Positions 1 through 12,422 of a DNA stretch of 64,000 nucleotides are shown in pieces (positions within the stretch are counted from its first letter, which is position 1; every line of letters starts with the position of its first letter). The position numbers and the translations under genes are program-made. The stretch is from NCBI GenBank assembly GCA_026874595.1, contig CM049318.1, positions 1,852,741 through 1,916,740 of the forward strand, in the 5' to 3' direction. The DNA comes from Sipunculus nudus (taxonomy: Eukaryota; Annelida; Sipuncula; Golfingiida; Sipunculidae). The notes under the pieces are model-generated. The model was not told the DNA's origin. It ran no database searches and was given only the letters and a program-made list of their open reading frames with translations.

Positions 1-417
1 ATCAGTCCAATATGATAGACATTGTTACAATGTAAATGTAAAAAATGGCGGCCATGTTGATTTCAACCTTGTTTTGTTAACTTATAAACTGAGGTGTGGT
101 AGAAGCTATGGTTGAGTAATTGTTTGCATATATATACGTGTGTGTTTGTGTGTGAATGTGTGAATGTGTGAAGATGATCTTTAGAGTGCTCGAGCTGTAA
201 CAGAGGGAGAGACGTTCGACTCGACTATTGGATCTTGTTGTTTAAGGTGGATACCCTAGAGAGGGCAGCTCCATCTGCAACCCGCCCCAAGAAGAAGGGG
301 GGGGAGAGGGGTGGGGGTAGTGCCATACACAAAAACACACCGCCATGCCAAGAACCCCCTGTCATTTGTATTCATCTTCAGGCAAAATATCAAACCTGCC
401 CTGAGCAGAGCATGTTT

Positions 418-517
<100 letters not shown>

Positions 518-2129
518 GTATATATGCGTATATCTTATGCATGACCTGTAAATTAATCTTTCAGCTCAATCACTGCCACTCTTAATCATGAGGACAAACT
601 GAGGATAAATAAGACACAACAGTCTGTCATCAGAAGGCATTACCAGTGCCATGTCTCTAGTCAACAAGAATTAACCTAGTGGTAAATATATTTTTTTTAC
701 ATCTGAAGTGATCACATAATTCATGTTCCTCAGAGAACCAGCTTTTTTTGATGAATACACTTTGATTTAACGAATAAATATGCATGTGTATATAGATATA
801 TCTTTACTCCAGTACTGGACTTACCAGCATACATAGCTTTACGTTTACCGTAATGTTATTGAACGTATTGAACTATTTAAATATATAACAACGACTAATA
901 TATACATGTATTTTTTATATTCTTAAAATAATTCACATCTTTTCATTTATCTCATATAAAATTATATAGGCTTGTTTTTTTTTCTGCAGGATCATTTTAA
1001 AATGTTGTTTAACCCTTATAATTATCTCATATCTGACGATTCAAAAAATATAATATAACTATATTATTCCTTTTTACAGGCATCTAAGGGCCATATCAAG
1101 TCGTAATTCGCTACATGAAGTCTTACTCATCTGACGTGAGCTAATGCAGAAAAACGTAGGCCGTTTTGAGGTTTATAAACATTGAGGTATGTATGAGCAC
1201 CATAAAAAACGATAATTTTCTATATATATCAATATGGTTGATTAGTCATCCATGTGTCTGTTTTTTGTTTTCCGTTCTTAAACAAGTCCCTTAATTATGG
1301 TTTCAGATTTGCTGCTTTTCTTCAAGTAAACAAAACTGTAGTGTTCTCATTCATTCTCCAAGCATTATTAAAATGTGCTGGGCAAATGATCTAAAAGTTT
1401 GTAACTATATCATCCATGAACTGTTGTTACAACTTCACAGGAACTATATTACAGATTTATTTATTTCTACAGATTTATAATGGGAACTAATATACATACT
1501 TCAAAGCTGATTCTATGATCATTATACAAATTCTTTGATTGTCTTATTTTAGGGAACAACCGAGACAGAAGTGGACCTTCATGCATGACATGTGGATAGA
1601 AGGGGTCCTATACGAAAGATAACCTCATCGTCCGGTTATATAAAAGTCTGACCTGGAAGACATCCTTGAATTCCATCCTATAGAATTCCATATGGTGGCT
1701 GATATGACAAAAGTTTTGACCACAAAGAATAGTGTTTACCAGACCTAATAAATTGTTGATGCTGTACTTTATATGTGTGCGCAATTCAGATTCACGTTGG
1801 ATTTATTTACTGCCGGTTGGTTTAGTTCAGCAGTTAGCACTATGAGGTGAAGCGAATTTCAATCAGAACTACTGGAGAAAATGTCTGAACTTCAAAATCA
1901 TGATGGACACAATTAATGTTATATACTGAACTTAATCATCATTACATTGTTTCGCACTGAAATAAACAAATATGATTAAACTGCAACCACTGTTTCTTTT
2001 CTCGTTTCTGCAAGGTACATATATGCTTCTGCAATGCATTCTTCTAAGTTCTCTATTTGCAAATAGACGAGCATGTTCACAAGACGTGGATGGGCGACAT
2101 TAAAAGTAATTCATGCCGATATGGAGGTG

Positions 2130-2365
2130 TAAAAACACCGACGTCTTCCCCATATAAACATTAGACGCGTCTATAGCCTTAAAACACCTGCGTCTTCCCT
2201 ATAAACACTAGACGCGTCTATCCTGAAAACCCCCGTGTTTATTCCAGTGTCTACCCTTAAAAACACCGGCGTCTATCCCATAAACACTAGACGCGTCTTA
2301 ATTTATAAACACTAGACACATTTTCTAGCTGTTACACTTAGGTGTTTTTCAGGAAGACGTGTTTA
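2130..2365. repeat. Degenerate ~46-50 bp tandem repeat with palindromic core
   Basis: Three to four units resemble each other. Each carries an ACACC-GCGTCT element followed by ATAAACA(C/T)TAGACGCGTCT. The AGACGCGTCT core is a 10-bp palindrome seen near 2163, 2210 and 2290. A reversed version of the ACACC/ACGTCTTCC element lies at about 2341-2364, so the cluster also contains an inverted partner. It could be a small non-autonomous element or a local duplication. No coding potential is seen. Confidence 0.7.
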
Positions 2366-5156
2366 ACCTTTTTAGTTTTTACAGTGAAGGCATATGACAA
2401 ATAACAAGAATGCGGTTTGGTATACACATTTATTTAATATAACTTATAGCTGTGCCTCACGTCGCCTCGTGTATCAGACGGCCTGTTTCTGGGCGTTACC
2501 GGTAAGTAAACGGTCGTGGCCCTGTCGTCCCGGGCTCGTGTTTACTGCGGGAAAAAGAGGCAACTATATGAAATTACAGGTATAAACTGCCGACATACGG
2601 TAGCCTTTAAATGAAAACCTTTACAAAACACGTACTGTGGATATTAAAGTAGTAATTCAGGAATTACGGGGTTACACTACAGAAATCAAATGACATACAT
2701 TAAGAGGCTGCAATATCGATAGTTCCGTTATCAAAAAGCCAACAATCAGGTTAAGGGCTTACCGGACCTCAATATCGAACAATGCCCGATCTCAACCTCT
2801 CAGCGTGGTTGTACGGTGTCAAGCCGGCCCCAGCCTATGTGCCACGTGGTTCAAGCTGCCCCTCCAGGTAGCTTGTCCCGGTTGAGTGGTGTGTCCCTTT
2901 GATAGCTGCGATACTGCACATTTCATCGTTTAAAACTTCAGCCTCAGCGTTTCTGATTTTCACAGGTTTCACAGATTTCAAAGATTTCACAGAGCATTTT
3001 ATATACGTATGCTCAGTTCCGAGGTTCGTGGCCGTCTGCCCCGAATACCTTAGAGTTGGCCTCTCGAACGGAACCCCAGTTTAATTAATTGCAGCCCCAG
3101 TGCCGGCGAGACTAAATTTACAAGATTTCGGCTCTCTAAAAGAATTAAATCCACCTCAACTCCCCTGCACAATGAACCGGAACGACAATCCAAAGGTCAA
3201 AGAGGACACGACCCTCCCCCCGCCACAGTGACGCTAATGTAAACAAAGCACTTTCGTGACAATCATGGAGATGAAAATGAAAATTAGTTACTATGCACAG
3301 GAATAATGTGATTATAATGCATATTTGTACAGATTAAAGTTACTTTGATATTTTGTATATTGTCTTGTGTGGCACAAAATCACCTCTAATTACCTTGATT
3401 ATTCTTAAAAACAATCATTGTCGCCTCATATTATTAGAATAATTGGGGTTCTACTGTAATGCCTATTGTTCCATAGCTTTGCTTTCCAATATTTTTATCA
3501 TTACAACACCTATTTTCTTTTTAAAAAAGTATTACTGTTAAGTGTCATCCTAAATATGACAGATAGACCTTAACTATGTTATGGAGACTGACTGAACTAT
3601 TTTGATATTAATAGATAAAACAACAGCACACCTGTGCTGGTGAATATTTTGTTTCCAAGAGCACAAGAATAACATGGCTTAAGGTAATTTTGAACTAATA
3701 AGCAATAGATACGACAATAGATTTATTTAGGGCAATACTTACCATATATTTAGGAACCGAATCAAAATGTGTTTGTTGGTGCTAGGAACCCCATGAAGGG
3801 CATCAGGCCTGGATTCAGGATAACAAACTATATTTTCTACCTTGATACACAGTCGTAGTTGCCTACAGATCACGCTGCCATAGCCTTTTACATTTTACAT
3901 CATCTCTGGATATATGGTGAAAAAAAGGAAAATGTATCCCCGCTTAGGAGTTAGAACACACTTTTCATCATTCTCAACAGCTCAAGCGTGCGACCACCGT
4001 CATTTACAGTATATATGTTACTACTATTACGTCTTGGTAATCCCAGAGTCTACCAAGGGCGGGCAGATCAGTGACAGATGAACAGACAAAACGACAAACA
4101 TGGATGAAACTGTAAACTTCAAGGTAATCAAAAAGTCCGGATCTTTTTTAAAACGATGATTCATCAATAATACACCCAACATATTTCCTCTTTTTGTCAG
4201 TTTGTATTATAGGGTTCTTTTATGGTCTTTTATGGTCTTTTTTAAGTCTCTTATGATAACATACAGACCTACTTAGGAGATGGCACAATGACAAGGGTGT
4301 GTAAATGTGTATCAGTTGTATACAGAGTGACGGCGTAAACCTTGCATGCGGGAAATTCCCAGGTGAGGTTTTATCCAATCAGCGACCTTGCTCTCAATGT
4401 ACTTGCGGCACCGACCCCGCCCCGTCACTTCACACAGGACGATGTTATGTGCCCTCCGTGTCTGTGTACACTGAGGTGAAGGTGACAGTCGTGACTAAAA
4501 TGCCGTATCGTTACGCCCTAAATACGTCAAAACAGTAACTAGTGACCTCTCTCTCCCCCTCTCTCAAGACACGCACCCGTGAACCTTTGAAACCCCGCTA
4601 AAAAACAATAACCAACGGCGTGCCTCTCTCTCATTCACACACACAAACACGCACCTGTTGACCAGGCATGTATAGCGACTTTGCATTTCTTCAGGTTCCG
4701 ATCGGGAAATTGCATGGACTAATGGATATTTACAGTTTATTGAGACGTCAGAAAATTATACAAGAATACTTTGAAGTCTGAATAATATATAATTGACATG
4801 TAAAACTTCATGATGTTTTTGTCTACAGTTGCATTTGGTTATCTTTTGGCCTTCAGTCAGTCCTGTCCATTCAGGTGTCAGGTCACGAGGCACTAGATGC
4901 GTACATCGTGATGGTGCATGTGAGGAAAAAACAACGCCATGACTTGAATGGTCCAGTGGGTACAGGACAGGTATATACGCGATCACAGGGGTACACACAG
5001 AACCCAAGGTCTGACGTTGACGCGGTTAATCATTGCAGTACAGGTGAGCGTGGAATAAAGACGGGGGACTTAACCAACCACAGGTAATAATCAATCAATC
5101 TCTAATGATGTCATGATTTTTTACTCACAGGCACCGATACATGAAAAGAAGTCAAT

Positions 5157-5391
5157 GTGTGTGTGAGAGACAGAAAGAGAGGGAGAGAAGGGCAGAGGGA
5201 GCGAGAAAAATTGAAGAGAAAAAGAGAGAAAAGGGAGATAGAGAGAGAGAAAGGGAGGGACAGAGTGAAAGAAGGGGAGAGGGAGTGAGAAAAAAATGAA
5301 GAGAAAAGGGGGAGAGAGAAAAGGGAGAGAGAGAAAAGGGAAAGGGATAGAAAGGGAGAGACAGAGAGGTACGAATACATAAAAAAATATC

Positions 5392-5422
<31 letters not shown>

Positions 5423-5424
5423 GC

Positions 5425-5458
<34 letters not shown>

Positions 5459-5465
5459 AAGAGAT
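5157..5465. repeat. Polypurine (GA)-rich tract
   Basis: About 300 bases of almost pure G and A on the plus strand end in regular GA dinucleotides (about 5389-5465). The Ser/Leu/Phe-rich frame on the minus strand is a by-product of the composition. Confidence 0.95.
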
Positions 5466-5995
5466 AAAATCGTAAGGTGAACTAAGTTTCCCTTTTGACT
5501 TAAAATTTCTAATTTGTTAATTTTATACGATTCACTATTGTCTGGCCATCATTTGTCTGGAGTTGTAATTTTATCCTGCAGGATACCTCAGAATAACGCA
5601 GATCAGAATGAGGCTGTACTTCACGTATTACATATAGTATAAAGCTTCCAGGGTTGCTTGAGCTAGGTATGGGCACTGAAATCACATCTGTCACTAGTGT
5701 CTGTTTTCGGTATGTGCCGGCTCTGCAGTGGATTTTCGGAGGTTTTCGTTAACCAATCAAAACAAAAATGATTTTTTTTTGGAATGCAATGCAAGTGAAC
5801 TATAGACAAATTGTGAGCTAAACCCTATTTTGAACACATACGAACAAGTGAACATTATCAAAATTGGAACAAAACCAGTGTCTGACCAATTGTAATGTGC
5901 GTGAAAATCGCTCAATTCAGTTGGAGAATGTATAGAAGGGTTCATGTGTATGTAAGCATCGTCGGTGAGCCTGTCAAGTTTGTCAGTTTATGTAC

Positions 5996-5996
<1 letters not shown>

Positions 5997-6035
<39 letters not shown>
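5997..6035. repeat. (TA)n microsatellite
   Basis: About 39 bases of uninterrupted TA dinucleotide, followed 25 bases later by a GT run and a G homopolymer (6069-6082). Confidence 0.95.
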
Positions 6036-6037
<2 letters not shown>

Positions 6038-6502
6038 TTTGAAGCGTTTTTTTAAGTGTGTGTGTGTGTGGGGGGGGGGGGGCATTGAGACCAATTTTAT
6101 GACTAATTGAACGGAGGTTCACCTGATCTTTTGTGTCATGTTTCCTTGAATGCATGAGCCCCAAAAATACCTTTTTGACATTTCAGACTTTATTCTGACT
6201 AAAGAGGAAATGTAAAATAAATAGTAATACAAATTGCTTAATCAATATTAGATTACAAATGAATGATGAGCATACTGTATACATAATTATAAGAAATAAT
6301 AGACAAAGAAGCAAATTTCGCCAACACAAGAAGCCATTTTCATCCGTGTTATCTGTAATTCTTGTATTTCACTGCTATATATGCAGTATGTAAGCCCATG
6401 TTCTCTACATCATGCAAGAATAAATAATAATTTACCTGTTATTATTCCTCAGTGTAAAAATATAACGGTTGAACCTACTATGATCATTGTTTTATTTCAC
6501 AC

Positions 6503-6518
6503 TTTCTTCTTTTTCCAG
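6503..6518 (+). promoter_or_regulatory. Splice acceptor before TLR start codon
   Basis: A pyrimidine run ends in CCAG, 23 bases before the ATG. The bases between are presumably the last of a spliced 5' untranslated region. The upstream donor could not be located. Confidence 0.6.
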
Positions 6519-6541
6519 ACAACTACACATGATTTGCCAGG

Positions 6542-9013
6542 ATGGACAAGGGCAGCTTGAAACAATGGATCTGTTTATTTTACTTTATATCATCACAGCA
6601 TATATTCCTCCCGACCATCCTGGGATCTAATGCTTCCGGTGGTCATAATGCACAAGTGCAAATGAATTCAGTGACGTCATTTCCGGTGGCATCATGGAGC
6701 GACAAGAAGAGTCAGATAATATCTTGCCGTATTGATGAGAAGATGACTTGGCTAAATGCCTCGGTCTTAATTCCCTTCAAATGTTTTCACTCTAACAAAA
6801 CACAAATAGTTTATGAATACCCAACTAGAGTCCACGACCTAGATTTGAGCGGTAACGTCATAACAAAGATACAAGCCAACGCCTTCCTCGGCTTTAGAGA
6901 GCTGCGTGTGTTAAACATGACCTCCAATCCCGTGAGAAGAATTGACGCGGGTGTTTTCAGGGGACTGCCTCATTTGCATACGCTTGTCATACGAGGAATA
7001 TACTCATTACAAACACTGTGGCTGCCGCAGCATATGCTAAATCCCTTATCATCGCTCACTTACCTAGATTTGTCAATAAACGCACTTAGCATTGATCAAG
7101 TCACCCGGGTATTATGCGGTGCGTCACCAGATATAGACACCTTAATACTAGATGAGGTATTTCGGCCGTCCTTCAATGTATCAAACTGGGTCTTGGACGG
7201 ATCGTTCTCTCAATGTCTTCGGGGTAAAACAATTCGACGTCTTTCTCTTGGAGGAAACAATATCAATATCATCAAGCCGGATTTTATTCTAAACTTGCCG
7301 CATCTGGAGTTTTTAATACTTAGAAGCAATATGATAATGGGTGATCGGCAGACGGCTATGCACTTTAGCTCGATTCCAAACATGACCTATTTTGACGTCG
7401 GCTGTCAGATGCAATCGGATTGCTTTGTCTCTACCCCTGATCCCTTCAAGGCGGTGCCGTTTGACCAATCATACAACCAGTCAAGCACTAAGGGCATCAC
7501 GACGCGCCGCAACCGCAACACAAGAAGCATTCTAGATAACTGGGCAAAAACTGTCTTGAATCATATGACAAAAGCTTTTGGTGGAATAAGCATAAAGTTG
7601 TTGAGTAAACTGAGAGCTGTCAAAATGGACCATATGTTTTATGACGGAATCAGCATGGATTTTGACCTGTTCAAAGTGTGCTTGTCACCAAATGTTGTAA
7701 ACAGCATTGACGTATCTTATACACCATTTAAGCAGTTACGCGGCACTTTTTCTTGTATGCCACATTTACGATATCTTAATATGAACGGAATAAAATCCGG
7801 GTTCTTGGATCCAAAGCTTTTTCAAGAACTCACAGGTGTTGAAGTTCTGCTTTTATCCGATTCATCCCCGATAGGGACTTTTGACTCTTCTTCACAGTTC
7901 TTCAAGAAAAATATCAACCTCCGCACCTTAGATTTGTCCAATAATCATATAAAGAGTCTACCACGTGACATCTTTGACCAACTGACTAGATTAGAGTACC
8001 TTAACCTAAGTAATAACGAGATATCTAGCACGGATTTTCATGTTAACAATCTCACTTCCTTACGGGAATTAAATCTGTCATACAACAAACTGGCATATCT
8101 GCCGACACAGTTGATTGAAAGCACGCAACGTCTGCAAAATGAGCGAAGAGGCAAGAAAATAACTGTAGATCTTCGAGGAAACCAGTTTAGATGTGATTGT
8201 GAGACAGCTAATCTTCTTAATGCTTTATTGCAATTCCAAGTCCACCTGCCTGGGCTGCATGATGAATTTAAATTCTTGGAATGCACGCTGCACACAGGAG
8301 AGTCAGTTCGCCTCTCACATGCGGTGTCTCACCTTGTAGACTTTTGTCATAGCTTGGGCAATTTGTGGGTTGGTTTTTACATATACATATCTATGCTTAT
8401 AATCATATTGAATATTTCTCTATCTTACCGCTACCGGTGGAAATTAAATTACGCTAAAAATGTGGTCGCGTACATGCTAACCAAGTCATCACAAGTCGTG
8501 GAAGAGGGTAGCTTTCTATTTGATATCTTTTTATCATACTGCAGCGCAGATGAAAATTTTATTCTGAACCAAATATTTCCAAACCTTGTGACACATGGAT
8601 CTCCTAAATACAGCGTGTGCGTGGACTTCATCCATTTTATCCCAGGCGCCGCCATCGTCGATAACATTGTCTCATCTATATTCAGTAGCCGCACAACGAT
8701 TCTAATCGTAACTCCAAGGTACGTTCGCTCGGGCTGGTGTCAGTTCGAAGCGGAGTTTGCGCAGGCGCACAGGATGAAACATAAGCACAAAATTATAGCT
8801 GTATTACATCCAGAGGTTTTACGTATTCCAACAGATCGGATACCTTTGACTTTAAGGACTCTTTTAGAGACTGTAAATTATTTAAAGTGGCCCAGGAAAC
8901 GTGAAGGGCGTGATCTCTTTTGGTGGAAGTTAAGACGTGCGTTAGGAAGCCCTATTGAAAACAGGGCAGTAACAGATAACACTTTCCCTTTGCATATGTT
9001 CTCACAAGTTTAA
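6542..9013 (+). CDS. Toll-like receptor, single coding exon
   Basis: This encodes an 823-residue type I membrane receptor of the Toll-like family. It should sense ligand through its ectodomain and signal through TIR-TIR contact with a MyD88-type adaptor. An N-terminal hydrophobic segment acts as signal peptide. Leucine-rich repeats run from about residue 97 to 540, with clear repeats such as LDLSNNHIKSLP and LNLSYNKLAYLP. One C-terminal cysteine cap follows (CDC at 551-553, partners near 579 and 602). A single transmembrane helix spans about 608-630. The TIR domain covers about 657-800: box 1 FDIFLSYCS, a box 2-like FIPGAAI, a conserved SGWCQFE, and box 3 FWWKL near 795. One LRRCT places it with single-cysteine-cluster (V-type) receptors. 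The ATG at 6542 lies 24 bases after a splice acceptor (AG at 6517-6518), so a 5' untranslated exon is likely upstream. There are no internal stops. The exact orthologue cannot be assigned. Confidence 0.95.
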   Translation: MDKGSLKQWICLFYFISSQHIFLPTILGSNASGGHNAQVQMNSVTSFPVASWSDKKSQIISCRIDEKMTWLNASVLIPFKCFHSNKTQIVYEYPTRVHDLDLSGNVITKIQANAFLGFRELRVLNMTSNPVRRIDAGVFRGLPHLHTLVIRGIYSLQTLWLPQHMLNPLSSLTYLDLSINALSIDQVTRVLCGASPDIDTLILDEVFRPSFNVSNWVLDGSFSQCLRGKTIRRLSLGGNNINIIKPDFILNLPHLEFLILRSNMIMGDRQTAMHFSSIPNMTYFDVGCQMQSDCFVSTPDPFKAVPFDQSYNQSSTKGITTRRNRNTRSILDNWAKTVLNHMTKAFGGISIKLLSKLRAVKMDHMFYDGISMDFDLFKVCLSPNVVNSIDVSYTPFKQLRGTFSCMPHLRYLNMNGIKSGFLDPKLFQELTGVEVLLLSDSSPIGTFDSSSQFFKKNINLRTLDLSNNHIKSLPRDIFDQLTRLEYLNLSNNEISSTDFHVNNLTSLRELNLSYNKLAYLPTQLIESTQRLQNERRGKKITVDLRGNQFRCDCETANLLNALLQFQVHLPGLHDEFKFLECTLHTGESVRLSHAVSHLVDFCHSLGNLWVGFYIYISMLIIILNISLSYRYRWKLNYAKNVVAYMLTKSSQVVEEGSFLFDIFLSYCSADENFILNQIFPNLVTHGSPKYSVCVDFIHFIPGAAIVDNIVSSIFSSRTTILIVTPRYVRSGWCQFEAEFAQAHRMKHKHKIIAVLHPEVLRIPTDRIPLTLRTLLETVNYLKWPRKREGRDLFWWKLRRALGSPIENRAVTDNTFPLHMFSQV

Positions 9014-9026
9014 TTCTCATTCATAC

Positions 9027-9032
9027 AATAAA
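9027..9032 (+). terminator. AATAAA polyadenylation signal of the TLR gene
   Basis: A canonical AATAAA lies 14 bases after the TAA stop at 9011-9013. That would give a very short 3' untranslated region. It is the nearest and only canonical signal close to the stop. Confidence 0.6.
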
Positions 9033-10949
9033 ATATTATTTACTTATTTTGTATTTACACGTATGTTTTACCAGAATGGCCCATTCAGCATGTTCAGATG
9101 TGTTTTTTTTTCAATGTGGTCCTGGAAATATCCCAGTGAGATGTTCATTACATGCCTATATTAATATAGTCATGAATATAAATGTGCATAATATAATAAT
9201 CTTAACATATACAAATTTGTCTCTAAATATTGAGTCTGTCATGGTGCAAGGGTTTCATGGTTTGGGTTTACATTCACGTAATGAAACACGAGAGCTTTAG
9301 ATATTTATACCAGTTACAAACAGCACCGTGGTGAGCATGAATTATTTTGTAGACAAGATCACAGGACCAAGGGTTATGTGAAGTACTCATTTTTCTGGTT
9401 CGAACTGTTCATCTACTCAAGGTCTACTTCTAATTCTTTCCATACATTTAATTGTTCACTCCCAAGCGATAACATCTACAAGAATCCAAATTGAAAAAAA
9501 ATGTTTGAAAAAATGCCGTCTACGAAATACCCCACTAACGCGATAATGTTCCAGCAAGAGTAACATTAATTTAATGGTATTCGTGTCACATATACATGTA
9601 AAGTCACAAAAAATTCCGCTAGGGCACAGAAGAGGCTGCCGTCACTGCGGGAATTCTTTATGCGGGAACTGACTGTATCAGTTAAATGCATTCACTGGTT
9701 TGGTTTGGCGCTGGTAGTGAGGTCAGGAGGGTTGGGCCAGCAAGACACCAGGCAGGGAGGTTATCAACCTCATGAATTCGAACATCGAGCTATCAGCAGC
9801 TATCTGAGTTGCACTCTCTGTCACCATGGTTAACTATGTCACTATGTACTGCTCTATATTTATCCACAAATATGACGTCACATGGAGGTTCCTCGCCGTA
9901 ATAGATGTTGCTTGACAGTTTCCGCCTTGGTTATGTTTACAAACCTGGTGACTATTTACCCGGTTCTCTATTTTTGTTCTATTCACTCATTTTTTTGTAA
10001 TATACACTTCACAGGTGCAACAGCTTGATTTCGGCGTAAATGTGTGCTGTGTGAATGAAAGATTGCAGGAGTATTTTCCCTAATATTCATAAGTAAACCT
10101 TCTGTGTGGAGAATGGAGGGAGCAAGAGATAAAAAGCGACACCTTGTGCTTGATCTGCAAACTACTTGACGACGGCGACGGAAAACAGCTGAGAGACACA
10201 CTGGGAAAACTGTTCCTCTGTTCACAACAACTGATGTACTGTCTTACAAGGCCATGCACACGGTTGCGCTCCGCTACATATTTTGTTTAACACCTCGTTA
10301 ACACACGGCTAACTGAAAAAATTGTCAATTGCTTAATATGCAGAGCATACTTTTCAATTGTTACCAAAGGACTGTGACATATTATATTATTATAAAATTC
10401 AAGTAGGGAGTATAACTAAATGATTGTTTTTATATTTTTTATATTAATGTGGAGTATCATGTTTAGATGTTAGCTTGAGAACTTAGGCTAGAGAGCACAC
10501 GTGCCTCTTTTGATGTTAATTTCTTTATAATGTTATTCCGTGGGAGCCGTTTTTGTCTAGACGATCCCTAGTAACTTTAACTATTGGAGACTTCAAAGGC
10601 CGAACACCTGCATAGTTTGTTTTTCTGCATTTCTCGGGGTTTTATCTCTGGGGCGCGCGTGCATCTTAATATTTCTAAGTTCAGAAAGAATAGGTTGTGA
10701 GTCTATAAATCCCTGCTGTGTGACCTGCATGTGCCTTGAAAGACAAACGTGTACTCCGACGAAGAAATGTTGATTGTTGTATATACAAGTGAACCGATAG
10801 TGTTGTGTGCAGAGTAAGAGCGAACTGTGAATTGAGCGGCTTGGCATCCCGATGTCATGTATGCACGATGGTCAGGTGATCAGTAACTGTGTAAGTATGA
10901 TAAACGGACTTAGTATATTGTGTTTCTTATATGACGCTTCTGATCATCA

Positions 10950-11053
<104 letters not shown>

Positions 11054-11411
11054 AGTGCCTCTCCAGAGAAATGTAAGTGTATATTTTTTTGTTTTTTTTA
11101 CTCATGCCATTTTCATCTTTTGAAGAGTTTCAGCCGGATTTGTTTACCAATTAAAAGAACCTAGTCGTTCACACCTTTAGGGGTATGACATCCACATTTC
11201 GTGCTTCACTGTTATTCACAACCTAACAGGCCAAAATATGTTCTACAGGGTTCTTTGTAAAACATTTATAAGTAATTATACCTCGTAGTGTTATATACAG
11301 CCTCGGGGCATTGTATACCGCGGATCAGTTGTCCAGGCAGCAATATCTTAGTAAGTTAAATCCCTTACTTCGGCTTTTGATATTCAAACACAGGCTCAGA
11401 CATCAGTAATA

Positions 11412-11600
11412 GGGGCCTTAATGGCTGTGTGGTAAAACGCTCGGGCCTCTCCGCTGGCGACCCAGGTTCGATTATGGGCGTGGCTATGAGTGGTGGTTGT
11501 GGTGGCCCGTCCAAAGCCGATAGTTTCCCCTGGTCCTCCGGTTTCCTCCACCCTTACTAACTACCGAACCATGGACAGTGCATCGTATTAGTTATTATGA
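11412..11600 (+). mobile_element. tRNA-derived SINE
   Basis: The head looks like a degenerate tRNA gene, with a box A-like TGGCTGTGTGGTAAAACGC (about 11422-11440) and a box B-like GGTTCGATTAT (about 11465-11475). A tRNA-unrelated body follows, including CTCCGGTTTCCTCCACCC. A very similar GGTTTCCTCC block is known from molluscan SINEs. The 3' boundary is not sharp. It is not a functional tRNA because the acceptor stem does not pair convincingly. Confidence 0.65.
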
Positions 11601-12199
11601 CTAATTTTACAATCCATGTAAAACTAATACAGTTTATAAATTAATTATTTGCTATAGATAATTATATTCTCATACTTTAAACTTTAAGGATGTTCGAATA
11701 TTAGATAACGCAGGTACAGGTTTTTTTGTTTCTACTGCATGTACAATAAGAGAAAAATCAGTTAAGATTTACTAATGGCTATGAAAAATGTGACAGCATG
11801 CAGCGTTCGATTTTTCATGGTTTTATCTCAACAATAAGCTACAGAGAACTTGAGAAAGTTTGCCTTAATAATCTGGCCTGCACATTTTATTTTTTTTTTT
11901 TTTTTTTGTAATTTGGAAATTAATGCTCTTTCAAAATTTATTAGCTTTAATACAGCAAGTGTATGCTATGTAATGATATTACAGCTAGAACATGTTGAAA
12001 CATTACGAAAAACGGAGGCGCCAAGCGTCAACTTAAAAACCGTATTAACCCCCTTTCAGGATACAACACACGCCTACCGGTGACGTTTATTCGTTCTCCC
12101 AGTGGATAACTGTGTAGGCGTACATCATTTGCATATGCATGTGACGTTAGACCCTTATATACGTATAACTGAATAACCGTCAAAATTGTTCTTATACCC

Positions 12200-12422
12200 A
12201 GAACACAGAAGATAAAAATAGCATGATCAGAATTAAAGGCTCTACTGATGACACATGCGCATAGTTAATACGTTCCCGTCACGGACGAGAGATCAAACTC
12301 ACGTGTGAAAACATTAATTTAAGAAAAGGAAGCACAAGGAAAAGATTGTGAGTTCGCCTGCTGTCGTTGTACACAGAAGATAAACGTTCACACTGATGTT
12401 ATTTATCAAAAGTTACCACAAG
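12200..12422 (+). promoter_or_regulatory. Promoter/5' leader of VWA gene copy 1
   Basis: This block precedes the copy 1 start codon and resembles the block before copy 2 (33040-33254) in order and sequence. Both contain GATAAAAA (TATA-like, 12211), CATG(A/G)TCAGAA, GACAC(A/G)TGCGCATA-TTAAT, an ACACAGAAGA motif and the leader end ACCACAAGATGG. Conservation in order between paralogues supports a core promoter and 5' untranslated region. The transcription start site is not known. Confidence 0.5.

Noticed and set aside
5111-5380. Minus-strand Ser/Leu/Phe-rich open frame
   Set aside because: A product of the polypurine tract.
11412-11490. Functional tRNA gene
   Set aside because: Box A and B words are present, but acceptor and anticodon stems do not pair well and a SINE body follows directly.
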